Positions 33,101 through 43,235 are shown, counted from the first letter of the stretch. The stretch is DNA of 64,000 nt from Peronospora farinosa (GCA_947646735.1 CANTFK010000024.1:62001-126000), one strand, 5' to 3'. Notes: generated from the letters alone by a model not told the origin. Translations and numbers: made by a program.

Positions 33101-36100
33101 GTTCGAAGGAAGCATGCGGGATTTGCCACTTGCTCTGCCAGATTCAACGCAGGCCGGAGAAGCTTTTGCGTCTCGAGCAACGTCTTCCGGGTCTTTTCGA
33201 TCGTGTCATCACCACCTAGGTCATCTAAATCCAACACTGATGGACCTTTTCCGGAGCTTTGACGGTGCAAGTGCAACTTGAGCATTTCGTCGTCCTGATT
33301 GCTACCGAGAGCGAAAAATGATCGCTGGATCGGAGCCAGCATAAAGGCGACGATCTCAAGCAAAACCTTAAGTTGATACAGACTGTCGTCCAAGAGGCGG
33401 TACAGATCAAAAGCAGTCCAGAACGCATTTTGCGCTTGTTCTTCAGCTTTGCCAATGTCTTGAATGCACGTTCTAAACTGGACCATGCGTTCATGCAAAC
33501 GCTGTTTTTCGTCCTTGTTCAAGCCATATAAGGAGACGCCCAGGGGCTTAAGCATTTCCTCAGCCTGTGCCTGTGACACAACACTTCCGACAAAAGACGA
33601 GCCCGTCGAGCGTCCTCGTTTAGTAGGCCCTTCGCCATCGCGGTGGAGCTCCATTTCGCGTTCCTGCTGCTCGCAAATAGCGCGAAACACCTTGCCGTCA
33701 AGAACGTATAATTGAGCCTTTTTTCTGATGTTGTCGCGGTCATTCTTCACGTGAGCCAGAGAGAGCCAAGCAAACGCGTTACCAAAATCGCCAAGCTTTA
33801 GATACATCTTCACGCGACAAACGATGTATCGGAGAGTGAATGACATGTCGAAACAGTAGCGTGCTTCGCTACCCATGCCACCAAGGCTTCTACCACCACC
33901 GCTACTACTAGTCCCAGGTCCGGTGCCGCTGCTACTTCCTGGTCCACTAAAACCTTTGATATTCTCCTGTAGTCGGTCACAAAAAGCTGTAGCCTCTCTT
34001 TCCATTAACGAGAACATGTGACGACATGTGACAAGCATCCGCATCTTAAGCGCGTCCTCTGCGAGTAGCATACGCAGTTGCGTGCGCTTTCCGCGAGGTA
34101 ATCGCGTGCTATAGTTTAAAAGATGTTCTAGAACGCGCATCCCTTCCAAACACCGTCCACTCGAGCGGTAAACGTCACGTACGAGAAGATGTAGGCTAAT
34201 GTCATGATTCAACCAAGTGTCCACCTCGCTCGCATTTCCTGTGCTACGCGACGACAGGTGGAACGATCCCGAGAGAGAAGATGACACCGAGCTTGACGTG
34301 GCAGTCATCATCGTGCCACTACGGCTGGATGGGGCCTCACTACTAGAATAACTCGCGGTTGTAGCAGATGACAAAAAATGTGGTGGGAGCAGGTTCGTGT
34401 TGTCTCGCAAGAATTGGCAAGAAGTTGCCAGATATTCCTCAGCCCGGGTAAAATTTCCCTCACGAATCCAAAGTTTGGTCATCTCCTGCGTTAAATATAC
34501 ATACACTGTAATGTTGCCTTGTCGCTGAGCTGCGCATGTCACCTTCTCGTGTAGCGGCAGCGCTCGATGTACATCATCGGCCTCAAGCGTGAGCTTGCAT
34601 AGAAGCCGGTCCAGCTTTTCATACTGGCAGCCCCGATTTAGAAAACTAAAAAGAGCTCCCGCAGCTTCCAGACACAAGATGCCATAGCGGTATTTGTTGT
34701 TCTTGATCAAGATGTTGCCCAGCCCCTCCAGTGTCTCTCGGCCCAAATCGGAAAGGAGCCCATAGTTGTTAAATGTGCTCAGGTATGTTACTGGTGTGGC
34801 CTTTTCGTGGCTGCCCAATGATAGCATTTTAGCAAGTTTAGCCAGAAAATTCTTCGAACACGACTCGAGTAAGCGAAGCGCTTCGTAGGCAAGCGATTCA
34901 GCTACTCTCAAATTACCATGAGACGTGGTAGAGGAAACGTGCATGCCAGCCAAAACAGTTGCGCATTTTGCTTTTACCAGCGGGAAATCTACGGCCGCAA
35001 TCCGCTCGTAAAAAAAACTTAACGCCGAGGTACGTGTGCGAGATGATGGTCTCAAAAGCTCAAACAATTTGGTGCTAGTGCTCCACCCACCCAGCCCTTT
35101 CGACGAATCACCACGTTCATAACCACTATCACGATAATCAATATTAGACGAAGACAAACTGCTACGACTGTCGCGATTGTGAGGTGCTAGTCCCACAAGC
35201 ATAGGGTCAACTGTTGCCTCGTCATCTTCAAATTCGAGAAGCTCTTCAAGCGCTGGTAGCGAAGTTTCTGCCAAAGCACTCTTACTGTCGTACAAACTTT
35301 GAATGTCACACATAATAAGTGCCTGAAGACATAAAGCATCTGATGAAATCGCAAAATGTCTGGCGTCCTCTGATTGTGGTTTCTGACTTTCGCCAAAAGA
35401 TTTGTGTCGCATGAATCGATTGCTGTGACTTTCAGGGCTCGTGTTCAAGTGCTGAAACAGTGCACCATAGTACTGGAGTACTTCGTTCACGATCTGCGAC
35501 GCAGAATCACCTACAACTGGTTCTAACGGCAAGAACGCAGGCAATTGGTTGCAAATCTGCCACTTGTATTCGTACTCTCCACTTGCAAAGCCAGCCAAGT
35601 GGTGACAAACATACCGAAGCTCAATAAGCGCAACGACGTTTGAATACTGCGGTATTGCTTCCGCACAATGTACCAGAATGTCCTGAAACTGCTCGATCCA
35701 GTAAATAGTGGTCTTGTTGCCTTGCGATGATGCTGACGAAGAAGTAGGCAGCGTCGACAGTGATAAATGCGTTGCAAGCGGCACCACAGGTTTTGGACCG
35801 TACAAACGCGCGGCTTCCTGTAAAATCTCGATGCTGCATCCAACCACAAACTCTAAGTCACTAGGCGATAAATTCTGGGCCCAGTTCTCGTCTGTCAGAC
35901 TAGTAGTTGATACCTTTTCAAAGTACATCCGAACAAGCTCGCGGTTCTCCTCATCCTCACCAAAGTAGCGGTGATGTGTAATCTGCTTATAAAATCTGTC
36001 TACGAATTCGCGCCCGAACGGTAGTGACACGAGCGCGTAAAAATTCTGGTTCTTCACTTGTCTTGGCGGCGGCAGTCGACTACGTTCCGCGTCCATGTAA

Positions 36101-37272
36101 TGTGATACTACCGCGCAGTCTGACACCACCAGATCCACCAGCCATCGCTCATAATTGTTCTCAGAGAAGCTGGGAAAATGATTGCGGTCTCGCTCCAGGT
36201 TACTAAAAGTGCTAGAAGGTTTAGGATACCGTTCTATCCTGACCGCATAAGCGGACGAGGTGGCCACCTCGAGCAACCGTAACTTGTTCACAAGGGTATA
36301 CTCGACCGTATTCGACGACGACGCGGACGTTAAGCTGGATCTGATACCATCTAAACTTCCATCTACGCTCACTCCAGACTGATGACAGTCGTTGCGTCTC
36401 TTTTGAAAAATTGGCTCTTCCGACGGTCTCCTCTGTCGTCGTCCTACCGTATCCAGACTAAAGTTTCCACCGTCCACGTCATCCGTCTCGTCATCATCGG
36501 GTAACGTCTCCCCATCCAAAACTTTGTGCAAATTGGGGAGAAAAAAGTTGCCATTCTCTGCTCTTCTCCTGGTAGGATCCATGCTGTCGGACGATCCCAA
36601 CATTGACGCATCCGATTCATTCTCAAAGCCAAACTCTGCATCCCAGTCCTCATCACTGTCGCTCGATTCTTCATGTGGATCTATTGATGGAGAAGTTTTT
36701 CCAACTCGTGCCGTGTCTTTTACCGGCGAGTAGGAGTTATAGAGTCCTCCTCGAAGATCGTCCTCGTCCACGCCACCACTCTGTCGTCCAGAGCCGTTGC
36801 TACCACTGGAATCCCTCACGTCACTTCCTCTTCGATGACTTGCCGTTGCTGTAACTCCATTGGAACTGCTACTACTTTGACGTTTATAATGTGTTTCAGC
36901 CACGCCAAAGTCAGTTTTCCCGATATGATTTTCTTGTCGTCGCCAACGTGCCCGTGGCCGTTTCGCAGCTAAAAAGTCTTTACTCCAGTCTTCAACCTCG
37001 TCTTCCGTTGATGCTGATAGTCCCACCACAACTTGATCTTGAGCTAGTAATGCTTGAGACGTTGTATTTTTTGAATGATACAATGTCGTTGTCGTCCCAT
37101 GACGTCGTGTCGTGCCATTGACTTGAGAGGTATAAAGAGAAGGAGAAGAACACGACAAGAATGTCGTTGCTGGATACCGATTTTCTTTTCCATTTCGAGA
37201 ATTACTCGTCCCCGTCTGTTGTATTTCAAGTGGTTGGTCCTCCTTCTGGTGCTTATGCAGCACACGCTGCAT
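30112..37272 (-). CDS. Giant DENN-domain protein (2386 residues)
   Basis: One uninterrupted ORF. The first 320 residues are low-complexity (SSSSN, DEDWDAEFGFENESD acidic patch). Residues about 340-1400 are mostly helical and TPR-like (for example AESLAYEALRLLES, GILCLEAAGALFSFLNRGCQYEKL, DFGNAFAWLSLAHV). Around 1500-1780 the sequence is disordered with SRS and RERSRSAP. Residues about 1810-2170 hold a DENN-like module: a core strand (SIGYEFAPEV), then LLEHSVVVVGSSYPQIQEM...LLEPFQWQHTFLPFVP at about 2000-2040 and FLLGATAETW, as in cDENN. DENN proteins act as guanine exchange factors for Rab GTPases, so a role in vesicle traffic is likely. The helical front half could be a protein-binding platform. 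No introns despite the length. Confidence 0.88.
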   Translation of the reverse strand: MQRVLHKHQKEDQPLEIQQTGTSNSRNGKENRYPATTFLSCSSPSLYTSQVNGTTRRHGTTTTLYHSKNTTSQALLAQDQVVVGLSASTEDEVEDWSKDFLAAKRPRARWRRQENHIGKTDFGVAETHYKRQSSSSSNGVTATASHRRGSDVRDSSGSNGSGRQSGGVDEDDLRGGLYNSYSPVKDTARVGKTSPSIDPHEESSDSDEDWDAEFGFENESDASMLGSSDSMDPTRRRAENGNFFLPNLHKVLDGETLPDDDETDDVDGGNFSLDTVGRRQRRPSEEPIFQKRRNDCHQSGVSVDGSLDGIRSSLTSASSSNTVEYTLVNKLRLLEVATSSAYAVRIERYPKPSSTFSNLERDRNHFPSFSENNYERWLVDLVVSDCAVVSHYMDAERSRLPPPRQVKNQNFYALVSLPFGREFVDRFYKQITHHRYFGEDEENRELVRMYFEKVSTTSLTDENWAQNLSPSDLEFVVGCSIEILQEAARLYGPKPVVPLATHLSLSTLPTSSSASSQGNKTTIYWIEQFQDILVHCAEAIPQYSNVVALIELRYVCHHLAGFASGEYEYKWQICNQLPAFLPLEPVVGDSASQIVNEVLQYYGALFQHLNTSPESHSNRFMRHKSFGESQKPQSEDARHFAISSDALCLQALIMCDIQSLYDSKSALAETSLPALEELLEFEDDEATVDPMLVGLAPHNRDSRSSLSSSNIDYRDSGYERGDSSKGLGGWSTSTKLFELLRPSSRTRTSALSFFYERIAAVDFPLVKAKCATVLAGMHVSSTTSHGNLRVAESLAYEALRLLESCSKNFLAKLAKMLSLGSHEKATPVTYLSTFNNYGLLSDLGRETLEGLGNILIKNNKYRYGILCLEAAGALFSFLNRGCQYEKLDRLLCKLTLEADDVHRALPLHEKVTCAAQRQGNITVYVYLTQEMTKLWIREGNFTRAEEYLATSCQFLRDNTNLLPPHFLSSATTASYSSSEAPSSRSGTMMTATSSSVSSSLSGSFHLSSRSTGNASEVDTWLNHDISLHLLVRDVYRSSGRCLEGMRVLEHLLNYSTRLPRGKRTQLRMLLAEDALKMRMLVTCRHMFSLMEREATAFCDRLQENIKGFSGPGSSSGTGPGTSSSGGGRSLGGMGSEARYCFDMSFTLRYIVCRVKMYLKLGDFGNAFAWLSLAHVKNDRDNIRKKAQLYVLDGKVFRAICEQQEREMELHRDGEGPTKRGRSTGSSFVGSVVSQAQAEEMLKPLGVSLYGLNKDEKQRLHERMVQFRTCIQDIGKAEEQAQNAFWTAFDLYRLLDDSLYQLKVLLEIVAFMLAPIQRSFFALGSNQDDEMLKLHLHRQSSGKGPSVLDLDDLGGDDTIEKTRKTLLETQKLLRPALNLAEQVANPACFLRTLIFCSEVWVWLERIASYKSEKHLKEATAFWEEAVRTMKGVFFRRVAFHDIADAKMLHSSGFENDFTMPYGRGPQKGRFCVVPILNFSEGFIRKLEAMTLQLIFTACQIQQFERVPDYVEEILHMHLDELLSARMCLSSIVHQLQTFQALQRSLKRLPPHGSTSNLAVAAAVTAMPSGSSVSVSSVGSNNSRSSSFSAVIPVLSPQMSRSGKQVATPSSNNAGVACGKRAGHKKNQSMSSISELLASKTSSPYLEGPASYCALGGLKSSATPRTGLASLSERSNIPPPSSTATGKSGATVAAKKGGERKLRRFTRERSRSAPQPEVLDSASLSPELSFTRTGDGDSYEEESKPVFAESVKSSDNEMKRTSSVKFIDLGDLSALPSREDLILGRTDGFVHDEGSSSNGAIGLCDFNEVQSEKLWWIFNMWRDAKFKYVERKIETSEFRSRNLRYLRTLLDAFDPQQIAVLYFGGLDSSSTESVVTPGGTRALSDVNTGNFNGMLDFDVSRMNTHALIQDRQLVLSIGYEFAPEVRTHFETHPKLQFKVFNVREGDTRAWRQEIPRPDWYLSEYDIMEAEEAAVGAGVLRTMRLLGAKLLVKLLGVLLLEHSVVVVGSSYPQIQEMTTSLLKLLEPFQWQHTFLPFVPVTSWRFLHDAAYQHAQAEIAARPKSRRSFSRLSHDWRAWGSGSSYSSSRGSTDSYSGGVNSPLASSAVTESIEEEPPFLLGATAETWQSCLAFSKKCGNDPRLLSSCVVVVDLEDVDSLVTDKTLRNAVPLPKKWRKLFLERIEKITRQRYKMRVKMSRRYSSQHLVSSRGPTTPASRSDVSSMRSPVGTNPPPVGVASRGVDDVLSTSRSGSSWMMTPVSASGASELDSNYQLQQSDIQPTNLNGLDERKNYDFECAAAFVSGVREFYDRLFVLSTEKERKAKTSKKIFSSTGHSKRQEIKSWFSSCHDFDAFVHKFQGTDLLASFEKKRKEKKEAVQEEAQTQARAMH

Positions 37273-38213
37273 TGGGAATTAACAAAATACCGTCCTAAGT
37301 CCAACTCCTATAGTACGAGCAAATAAGGCATAAGGGTTTTTCTCAAACAAAAAAGAGTCTCTTCTAAACGTAAAGACGCGCGTGTGTGTCTCTCTCTCTC
37401 TCTCTCTCTCTCTCTACTCTTTCAAGTCACTGCTACAAAGTCGTTCGAATGGTGTCGACTGCAAAGTGTTCAATGCATAAAGCGGAAGTAAACCTTGTGG
37501 CTACGGGGCCATTCTGTGCAACACACCGTCGTCAGTGAAATTTTCAAAGCCCTAATCGTTCTCATAAAAATATCGAGATAGTACTTTTGCATAGTAAAGA
37601 TCGTTTACTATTATACCAAGTACTACTTTTGAGACTATATACTTTATATTTAATGGATGAAAAAAAACAGTGGGGGATACAAAACAAATGAAAATAGTAC
37701 TTGATGATCATATTACTACACGAGTCACCCTCTTTCAAAAGTGTAGGTAGCGACAACACCTGGGGTTTTGTTGCGCACAGCAAGAACGTGAATTACGTCG
37801 CGATTTGCGCCCACGTGACTCGTCGACCAGACCGTTTGTGTCCAATTTTGAGCGCCACGTTTACTGCAATAAAAAAGTATCTACGACTTGGATAAAATGG
37901 ATGGCCATAGCAGCAGCTGAACACGTCGACCTGCTGCATCGGCATGTGCGCCAATTTTTCAGCGCCCTTTTTTAGCAGTAACAGGTCCTTCCTTTGCTGT
38001 CCTCCGGCTTTCCCAGACGATAAAAATTTGGTCTAAAATTTACTTCAACTGTCGAGAAGAGCGACTTTTTACAGGTTGATGACACTAATTCGAGTGATGC
38101 GTTTTGACCAATTATTCAGTTTCAGAGACTCAAGCAAGTACCGAATGTTTCACGTTATTTCCGTATGCCGCGTGGCAACCTTTCAGTCAGTATTCATTTA
38201 ATCTTTTGCCGCA
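37273..38213. other. Divergent promoter region DENN / HERP-like
   Basis: 941 bp between two divergently transcribed genes. It contains a TC microsatellite (37389-37415), and AT-rich stretches at 37560-37700. No coding region is supported. Confidence 0.55.
37389..37415. repeat. (TC)n microsatellite
   Basis: A run of about 13 TC units preceded by GTGTGTG, some 120 bases upstream of the DENN start codon. On the transcribed strand of that gene this is a GA repeat. Confidence 0.9.
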
Positions 38214-39488
38214 ATGGAAACGTTGCTACCGTCACAAAAAGCAGTTGTACGAATTGTGGTACGCAACGTATACGCCCCAGCGCAGTCCCTGGCGCTTTCT
38301 GTCGATCCCCAGATGCTTGTAAGTGAGCTCAAGTGTCGTCTATACGCTGACTTTCCTTCCAGTCCTCCTGTCTCGAGCCAGAAACTCATTTTTGGAGGTA
38401 AAATCTGTAACGATCAGGAACGTCTGGCTCAGATTCTGATACCGATACAAAACAGTCAACAAAAAGAAGAACAAGAAGACAAGACGACAGATGAGCCGGT
38501 GGTGTTTCACTTATTAGTGAGCTCCACGATGGACGTCTTAAAAGACACGAGCCAAGAGTTAAAGACGTCGATCCAGACGCAACAAAGTCAAGTCACAGAA
38601 GCACAAGATTCACCGCGACCTCGAAGAAATGACAATGGCTCAACAGTATCAGACTCAGAAAGTTTCAATCCAGAGCCACGTCAGGTCATGGATAACCAGT
38701 CACCAGCCATGACGCAAGAACAGCAGAATCTGTTTAATCAGACTGTACTTATGCAGCAACAGACGATGGTGTTGCAGCAAATTCAATACTTCCAGTACTT
38801 GTTACTGCAACAACAACATCAGCCTACGACGTCTAATAGTGAAGTCCAACAGCAACTATTTGGAGCCCAGTTTGCTCCACCCTATGGCAATGTCTATGGT
38901 ATCGTGCAACCACAGATGTTCCAAGCAAGACCGCAAGAAGCACAGACTCCGCTACCTGCTCGAGCTCATGCTCCTGGTTCTACTGAGACGCCGGTAGCGC
39001 CTCGACAGGACCGCTCGATGATCGTGGAGATGGCACGCGAAGTGGTCTTGCTGCTGGATTTTCGAATGGCGCTTAAAATGGCGTTTATGCTTTTTATCAT
39101 TGGACAAGATATGCCGACCGATCGCATTCTCATGCTGGGACTATTATCACTTATCTCGTACCTGCACATTACTGGCATTTTTGCCAAAATCTACGCCGTG
39201 TACAACTACCACCGCAATGTTAATGATGGCACACCACCGAACACACCAGTCGACTCTGATGCTCCTGGAGCAGCGGCTGTTGCTGGTGCCGCTATTGCAA
39301 ATCGATGTGGAATGCTAACGCGTGTACTACGCATTTCAGCAGACCGCGGATTCGTCCAAGACGTCAAATATTTCGTAGTGGGTTTGCTGCTATCGCTAGT
39401 ACCGGCGTGGCACCCGCAGCCAATTCAAGGTGCAGCTCCCATCCGTGAAAATGCTATGCCCGATAACATGCCTATGCAAGAAATTTGA
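38214..39488 (+). CDS. HERP-like ubiquitin-domain membrane protein
   Basis: A single exon of 424 residues. A ubiquitin-like fold is at about 9-105 (VRIVVRNVYAPAQSLALSV...VSELKCRLYADFP...QKLIFGGKICNDQERL), with the conserved L-I-F-GK core. A Gln/Pro-rich region follows (about 170-260, many QQQ), then a hydrophobic hairpin (LKMAFMLFIIGQDMPTDRILMLGLLSLISYLHI) near 285-320 and another hydrophobic stretch near 385-400 (YFVVGLLLSLVPAW). UBL plus C-terminal hairpin is the layout of HERPUD proteins, which join the ER-associated degradation complex with HRD1. The assignment is by layout; sequence similarity was not tested. The start codon context is good (GCAATGG). Confidence 0.75.
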   Translation: METLLPSQKAVVRIVVRNVYAPAQSLALSVDPQMLVSELKCRLYADFPSSPPVSSQKLIFGGKICNDQERLAQILIPIQNSQQKEEQEDKTTDEPVVFHLLVSSTMDVLKDTSQELKTSIQTQQSQVTEAQDSPRPRRNDNGSTVSDSESFNPEPRQVMDNQSPAMTQEQQNLFNQTVLMQQQTMVLQQIQYFQYLLLQQQHQPTTSNSEVQQQLFGAQFAPPYGNVYGIVQPQMFQARPQEAQTPLPARAHAPGSTETPVAPRQDRSMIVEMAREVVLLLDFRMALKMAFMLFIIGQDMPTDRILMLGLLSLISYLHITGIFAKIYAVYNYHRNVNDGTPPNTPVDSDAPGAAAVAGAAIANRCGMLTRVLRISADRGFVQDVKYFVVGLLLSLVPAWHPQPIQGAAPIRENAMPDNMPMQEI

Positions 39489-39685
39489 GCATGTTGTTTT
39501 CTGTGGATACGGTGATCGAAAAGCATATTGAGGGGCAGTGTAAAGTATTGGAAAAGGCAGTGATCAGGGAGAAGAAAAAGAAAAAGTAAGAGGTACAAGG
39601 AAAAGAATGAATAACAGACGGTGCTATGTCGCTTTCTTTGAGAGTAGATGTCAAAACAAGCAAGTGTTTAAACAGCTGAGTGACG

Positions 39686-39850
39686 ATGCAGATTGGTCAA
39701 TGCCTACTCATGCTGCTGCTGTGTGCAGTTTCAGTACAGGACTCTCGGCATGACGGGGTCGATGCCAGAATTGTGTTTCACCTGGACAACGAAGCGAGTT
39801 TTGTGCGTGGGTACTTCGCGGTTTTTGTGACGACCAATTTTTTTATATAG
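39686..39850 (+). CDS. Short ORF with signal peptide, possible first exon
   Basis: A 54-codon ORF starting with a strong signal-peptide-like segment (MQIGQCLLMLLLCAVSVQ). Downstream, at about 39890-40000, another frame encodes a hydrophobic segment and a basic/acidic tail (VVIVLVVVMLFLATRKHYEDLRADVLW) ending in a stop at 40000. Together these would make a small type I membrane protein, but I could not find a splice pair that joins them in phase, so it may be a relic. The remainder of 39489-40288 shows nothing. Confidence 0.3.
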   Translation: MQIGQCLLMLLLCAVSVQDSRHDGVDARIVFHLDNEASFVRGYFAVFVTTNFFI

Positions 39851-40288
39851 CTGACGGCCGTTGTCACAACGTTGATGTGAGATCTGGAGTTATATGTCGT
39901 AATAGTCTTGGTTGTTGTCATGCTATTCCTGGCGACTCGTAAGCATTACGAAGACTTGCGTGCTGATGTGCTCTGGTCCGTGAGGACACCGATAGAATGA
40001 GTACGAATGAGACCTGGGTCAGCAAACCATTAAAGGGTCTGCTTGCGTACTAACGTTAAAGGTTTTTCTGCAAGATGGGAAAGGCAAATGTATGAGGTGC
40101 GTTTTACAGCAGCTTCTTGTCGCTAACAGCATGTTCTGATGCGCAATGTATCAACTCGCATGCGTGTATGTTTCCGCATTTATGCTCCGTCTTGTCTCCC
40201 GTCATTACAGCAACACCAGCTTTAAAAATCATGACTACACTTGGACCTGTGTCATCGTATCTATGCTGGAGGCATCGAACGCCAACAA

Positions 40289-41404
40289 TTAAGGCTGAGT
40301 GTTCAATCGCTGCGCCACCTGGGTCCAGTTATCCAGTGTCACCAGTGCCTTACCCGAGAAAAGCTGCTTCTTCGCCATCTCGTACCCACTCTTGATGCTG
40401 TCGGCAAGACCGTAGACATACAGCCCTGCACCAGCATTGTAAGCAATCGTGTTTCCCACGGGACTGTCACTTGCAACGCCACCACCAAACACCTTACGAA
40501 GGATGGCAGCGTTTTCAGCAGCACCTCCTCCTTGCAACTGTTCAAGCGTCACTACCGGAACGCCCACGTCCTCAGGAAGCAGTTTGTAGCGGCGAAATGG
40601 CACCTCCGTGTCACTACGAACTTCCACGACATCCGCCGTGCCCATTGAATTGAGCTCGTCTAGCCCCGCACAGTGCACAACAAGGCCATGCTCTACACCG
40701 AGCTTTAGCAGCACATTTCCAAAAAGATCAAGCAGCTTTGGCGTATAGACGCCAATGACCACACGTTTGCATCCCGCTGGATTCAAGAGCGGGCCGAGGA
40801 TATTAAAAACACTGCGGATCCCAAGCGCCTTGCGCACTAGCGCTACGAAACGCATAGCCGGGTGGAAGTGCGGTGCATACATGAAAGTGATCTGTGCTTC
40901 CTCGAGACAAAGCGCCACTTTCTCCGGTTGAAGCATAGGCACACCCAGCGCCTCCAGCACGTCAGCAGAGCCTGATTGACTGGACACCGATCGATTGCCT
41001 TGTTTGGCCACTAGTGCTCCACACGAAGCGGCCAGGACAGCAGCTGCTGTGCTTAAATTGACAGTATTGGCACCATCGCCTCCGGTCCCGACAATATCAA
41101 GCGTCGCACGTTTAGACTATCAACATCAGCACAAATTCATTAGTAGCTCGTTTAAAAACCTCTTAAACTTGATACAACGTACTGGAACATGCACACTAAT
41201 GTACTCGGAGCGCATATGCTTGGCAAAGGCTGCAACTTCGGCGGCGGTCTCTCCCTTGGCTGCTAGCAAAGCCAATAACACACCTACAGCCACGGGGTTC
41301 TCAACTGACTTTTCAGAGGCAATTTGCTGCACGGCAAAAGTGGCCTCAGCGTCCGTCAGATCTTCACGAACGGTCAATTTCTTCAGCAACGAGGTCAGTT
41401 CCAT
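40289..41404 (-). CDS. trpD: Anthranilate phosphoribosyltransferase
   Basis: Two exons, 41404-41183 and 41116-40289, give 349 residues; the intron is GTACGT...GATAG. The enzyme joins anthranilate to PRPP in tryptophan synthesis. The N-terminal helical domain (ELTSLLKKLTVREDLTDAEA) is followed by the glycine loop IVGTGGDGANTVNLSTAAA, the KQGNRSVSSQSGSADVLEALG motif (KHGNRS-type, PRPP and anthranilate binding), MRFVALVRKALGIRSVFNILGPLLNP and the substrate-binding HCAGLDELN. The length matches bacterial TrpD (330-350), which is a stand-alone enzyme here and not part of a fusion. The gene is intact. Its 5' flank runs into a long hairpin (41430-41545). Confidence 0.95.
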
Positions 41405-41429
41405 GGTCTCTAGTAGTCAATTGTGTTGT

Positions 41430-41545
41430 TGCACTAATTGGTACAACTTAAAGCGCTACTGTAACCTCATTTTTAGCTCCCAATTCGTAACAAGTTAAAA
41501 ATGAGGTTATATTAGCGCTTTAAGTTGCGTCAACCAATCGGTGTA
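41430..41545. repeat. Long imperfect hairpin (MITE-like)
   Basis: An inverted repeat with arms of roughly 40-50 bases: CAACTTAAAGCGCTACTGTA and following CCTCATTTTTA on the left, mirrored by AAATGAGGTTATATTAGCGC and TTTAAGTTG on the right, around a loop near 41478-41494. It lies immediately upstream of the TrpD gene and beside the left end of the PCCA relic. It could be a small foldback element or a hairpin made at an inversion breakpoint. Confidence 0.65.
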
Positions 41546-41555
41546 ATTATCAATA

Positions 41556-42790
41556 CAGAGCTCATCTCGAGTGTGAACCTCGTGGAACAGATGATTTGCG
41601 TGGCTGCATGCGTAAGGAATTGCTAGGAGGACCAGTGAAGGAAGATCTACGGTTGGACTATGAAGAGCCGTATGTACGCTGAGGATGGGAGGTGTAGCTG
41701 TTTGCCATGATATTGAGCGGCTGGTCCAGTACGATAAGGCCGTTCGCCTTCCAGTGTTGCGCGTGGACTCGAGTGTGCTTGAAGATAGTGACATCTCTAG
41801 TTCTATGACCCGATGATCTCCGATATGGCAACGATCGCCCGGAGTGCTTGAAGTGCATGAAGATAGCGCTGGACAATTACATTGCTTGCGGTCTAGGACA
41901 CAATATGTTGTTCTTGCAGCAACCCTCACTTTGTAAGCGACAAGATCACTATGAAAGTGGTGGATGAAAAAGCGTACACGGAGTATTTGATAGTGTCCAG
42001 CTGAACATCGCCCGAGATCAAGGACCACCAAGTTGTCAGCGCAATCATGCACCTGAAGAAGGCTGGTAGTAGCGGCCAGATCTCTGCCGCATTCAGTCAG
42101 CTCCTGTTGAAAATTCGCATGTTCGACTCTGTCAGTGAAGATGAACTGGAGTTTTGTGTCGGACCAAGTAGAAGTCGTTTACAGCTTGCGTGTCTTCGCT
42201 CCAGGTTTGTCAATGAATGAATTGATTGCGCTCGGGAAGCGGATCCACGTCAAGATTGTGGACGCTCAGCTGGTCGTTGGCATCGATGGTCAATTCGAAG
42301 AGTCAACTCCAGTAGTGGTTGTGGAAGTTGAGGTGAATGTGGAGGCGAAGCGGCACGATGACACTAGCTATGATGGACAGCAAGTGGAACGTCGTAGTCG
42401 ATATGGACTGGTCGCTCAATGGGCCGCTCTACAAGCTATCTCATGAAAGTTAGGGCGGAGCAGCAGAGCTGTCGTTGGTATCAGACACTGCCAGCGAGGT
42501 GTGGTCATCAATTCCATAACGCCGTGGATGACGTGGTTGTGCGCAATAGTTGGAGGCTGCGTATGCCAACTACGTGCAACCAAAACCTGATGCCCACACG
42601 TCCAACCAAAACCTGATGCCCACACGTCCAACTTGGTACGATGTCCAATGCGAGGTATGCTTATTTCCGTAGCAATATAAGTTTGTAGATGGGCCTGGAG
42701 CTGGCTCTTGTAAAGACATGAAAATCCAGGGCTTGATACGCTTCAAGCAGTGGGGCTTCATCAATGCATTGCGCGTGCTGCTGGGATAAT
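41556..42790 (+). pseudogene. Propionyl-CoA carboxylase alpha relic, C-terminal part
   Basis: Broken frames follow the biotin carboxylase/PCCA order. At 41556: a segment like LISSVNLVEQMICVAA, the family VDLVEQMIRVAAG. At 41855: MKIALDNYIACGLGHN. At 42575-42660: NYVQPKPDAHTSN and PMRGMLISVAI, the start of the biotinyl domain. At 42715: KDMKIQGLIR where the family has the biotin-lysine motif EAMKMQN. Frameshifts and stops are frequent (for example TAA after ISVAI), so the gene is dead. Intact PCCA turns propionyl-CoA into methylmalonyl-CoA in mitochondria. The first 294 bp are duplicated in inverted form at 47827-48121 (about 94% identity by eye). Confidence 0.75.
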
Positions 42791-43210
42791 GCTAATGGTT
42801 GACGAGATCACCTTGAGTGTGAATAACACTGCTCTAAAATATGCTGCTACTACGTTATGTTTATTATGCTCATAATAGCGATCACAATTACTTCAGTGGA
42901 AAACGAGTGCTTACCTTCATATTAGACTAAACCCTCCAGGCCAGTCTTCTTTATACCACGTGAATAAATCGTAGTGTGTAGCTATCGTACTTATACCATG
43001 TCAGTTATTCAATTCTTCGCGACAAGGCTGTTGGCTTAAGGTGCGTGTGGGTTTGTTGGACGGAAGAAGCGTGTACCAAAATTTGTCAAGCTATCGAGCG
43101 AGCAATTGTTCATAAATAGTTATCTTTTATAAATAATACAGTAGGCTAATGTATCAACTCAAAGAGGTCACATGTATAAAGTCTTTAAGAAAACCCAAAT
43201 GACATACATT

Positions 43211-43235
43211 CTCTCTCTCACACACACACACACAC
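43211..43235. repeat. (CT)n(CA)n microsatellite
   Basis: Four CT units followed by about eight CA units, 25-50 bases upstream of the choline kinase start codon, so probably in its 5' UTR. Confidence 0.9.

Noticed and set aside
42135..42446. 103-codon ORF that looked like a small gene
   Set aside because: It lies within the PCCA relic, in line with the region before the biotinyl domain; better explained as pseudogene debris.
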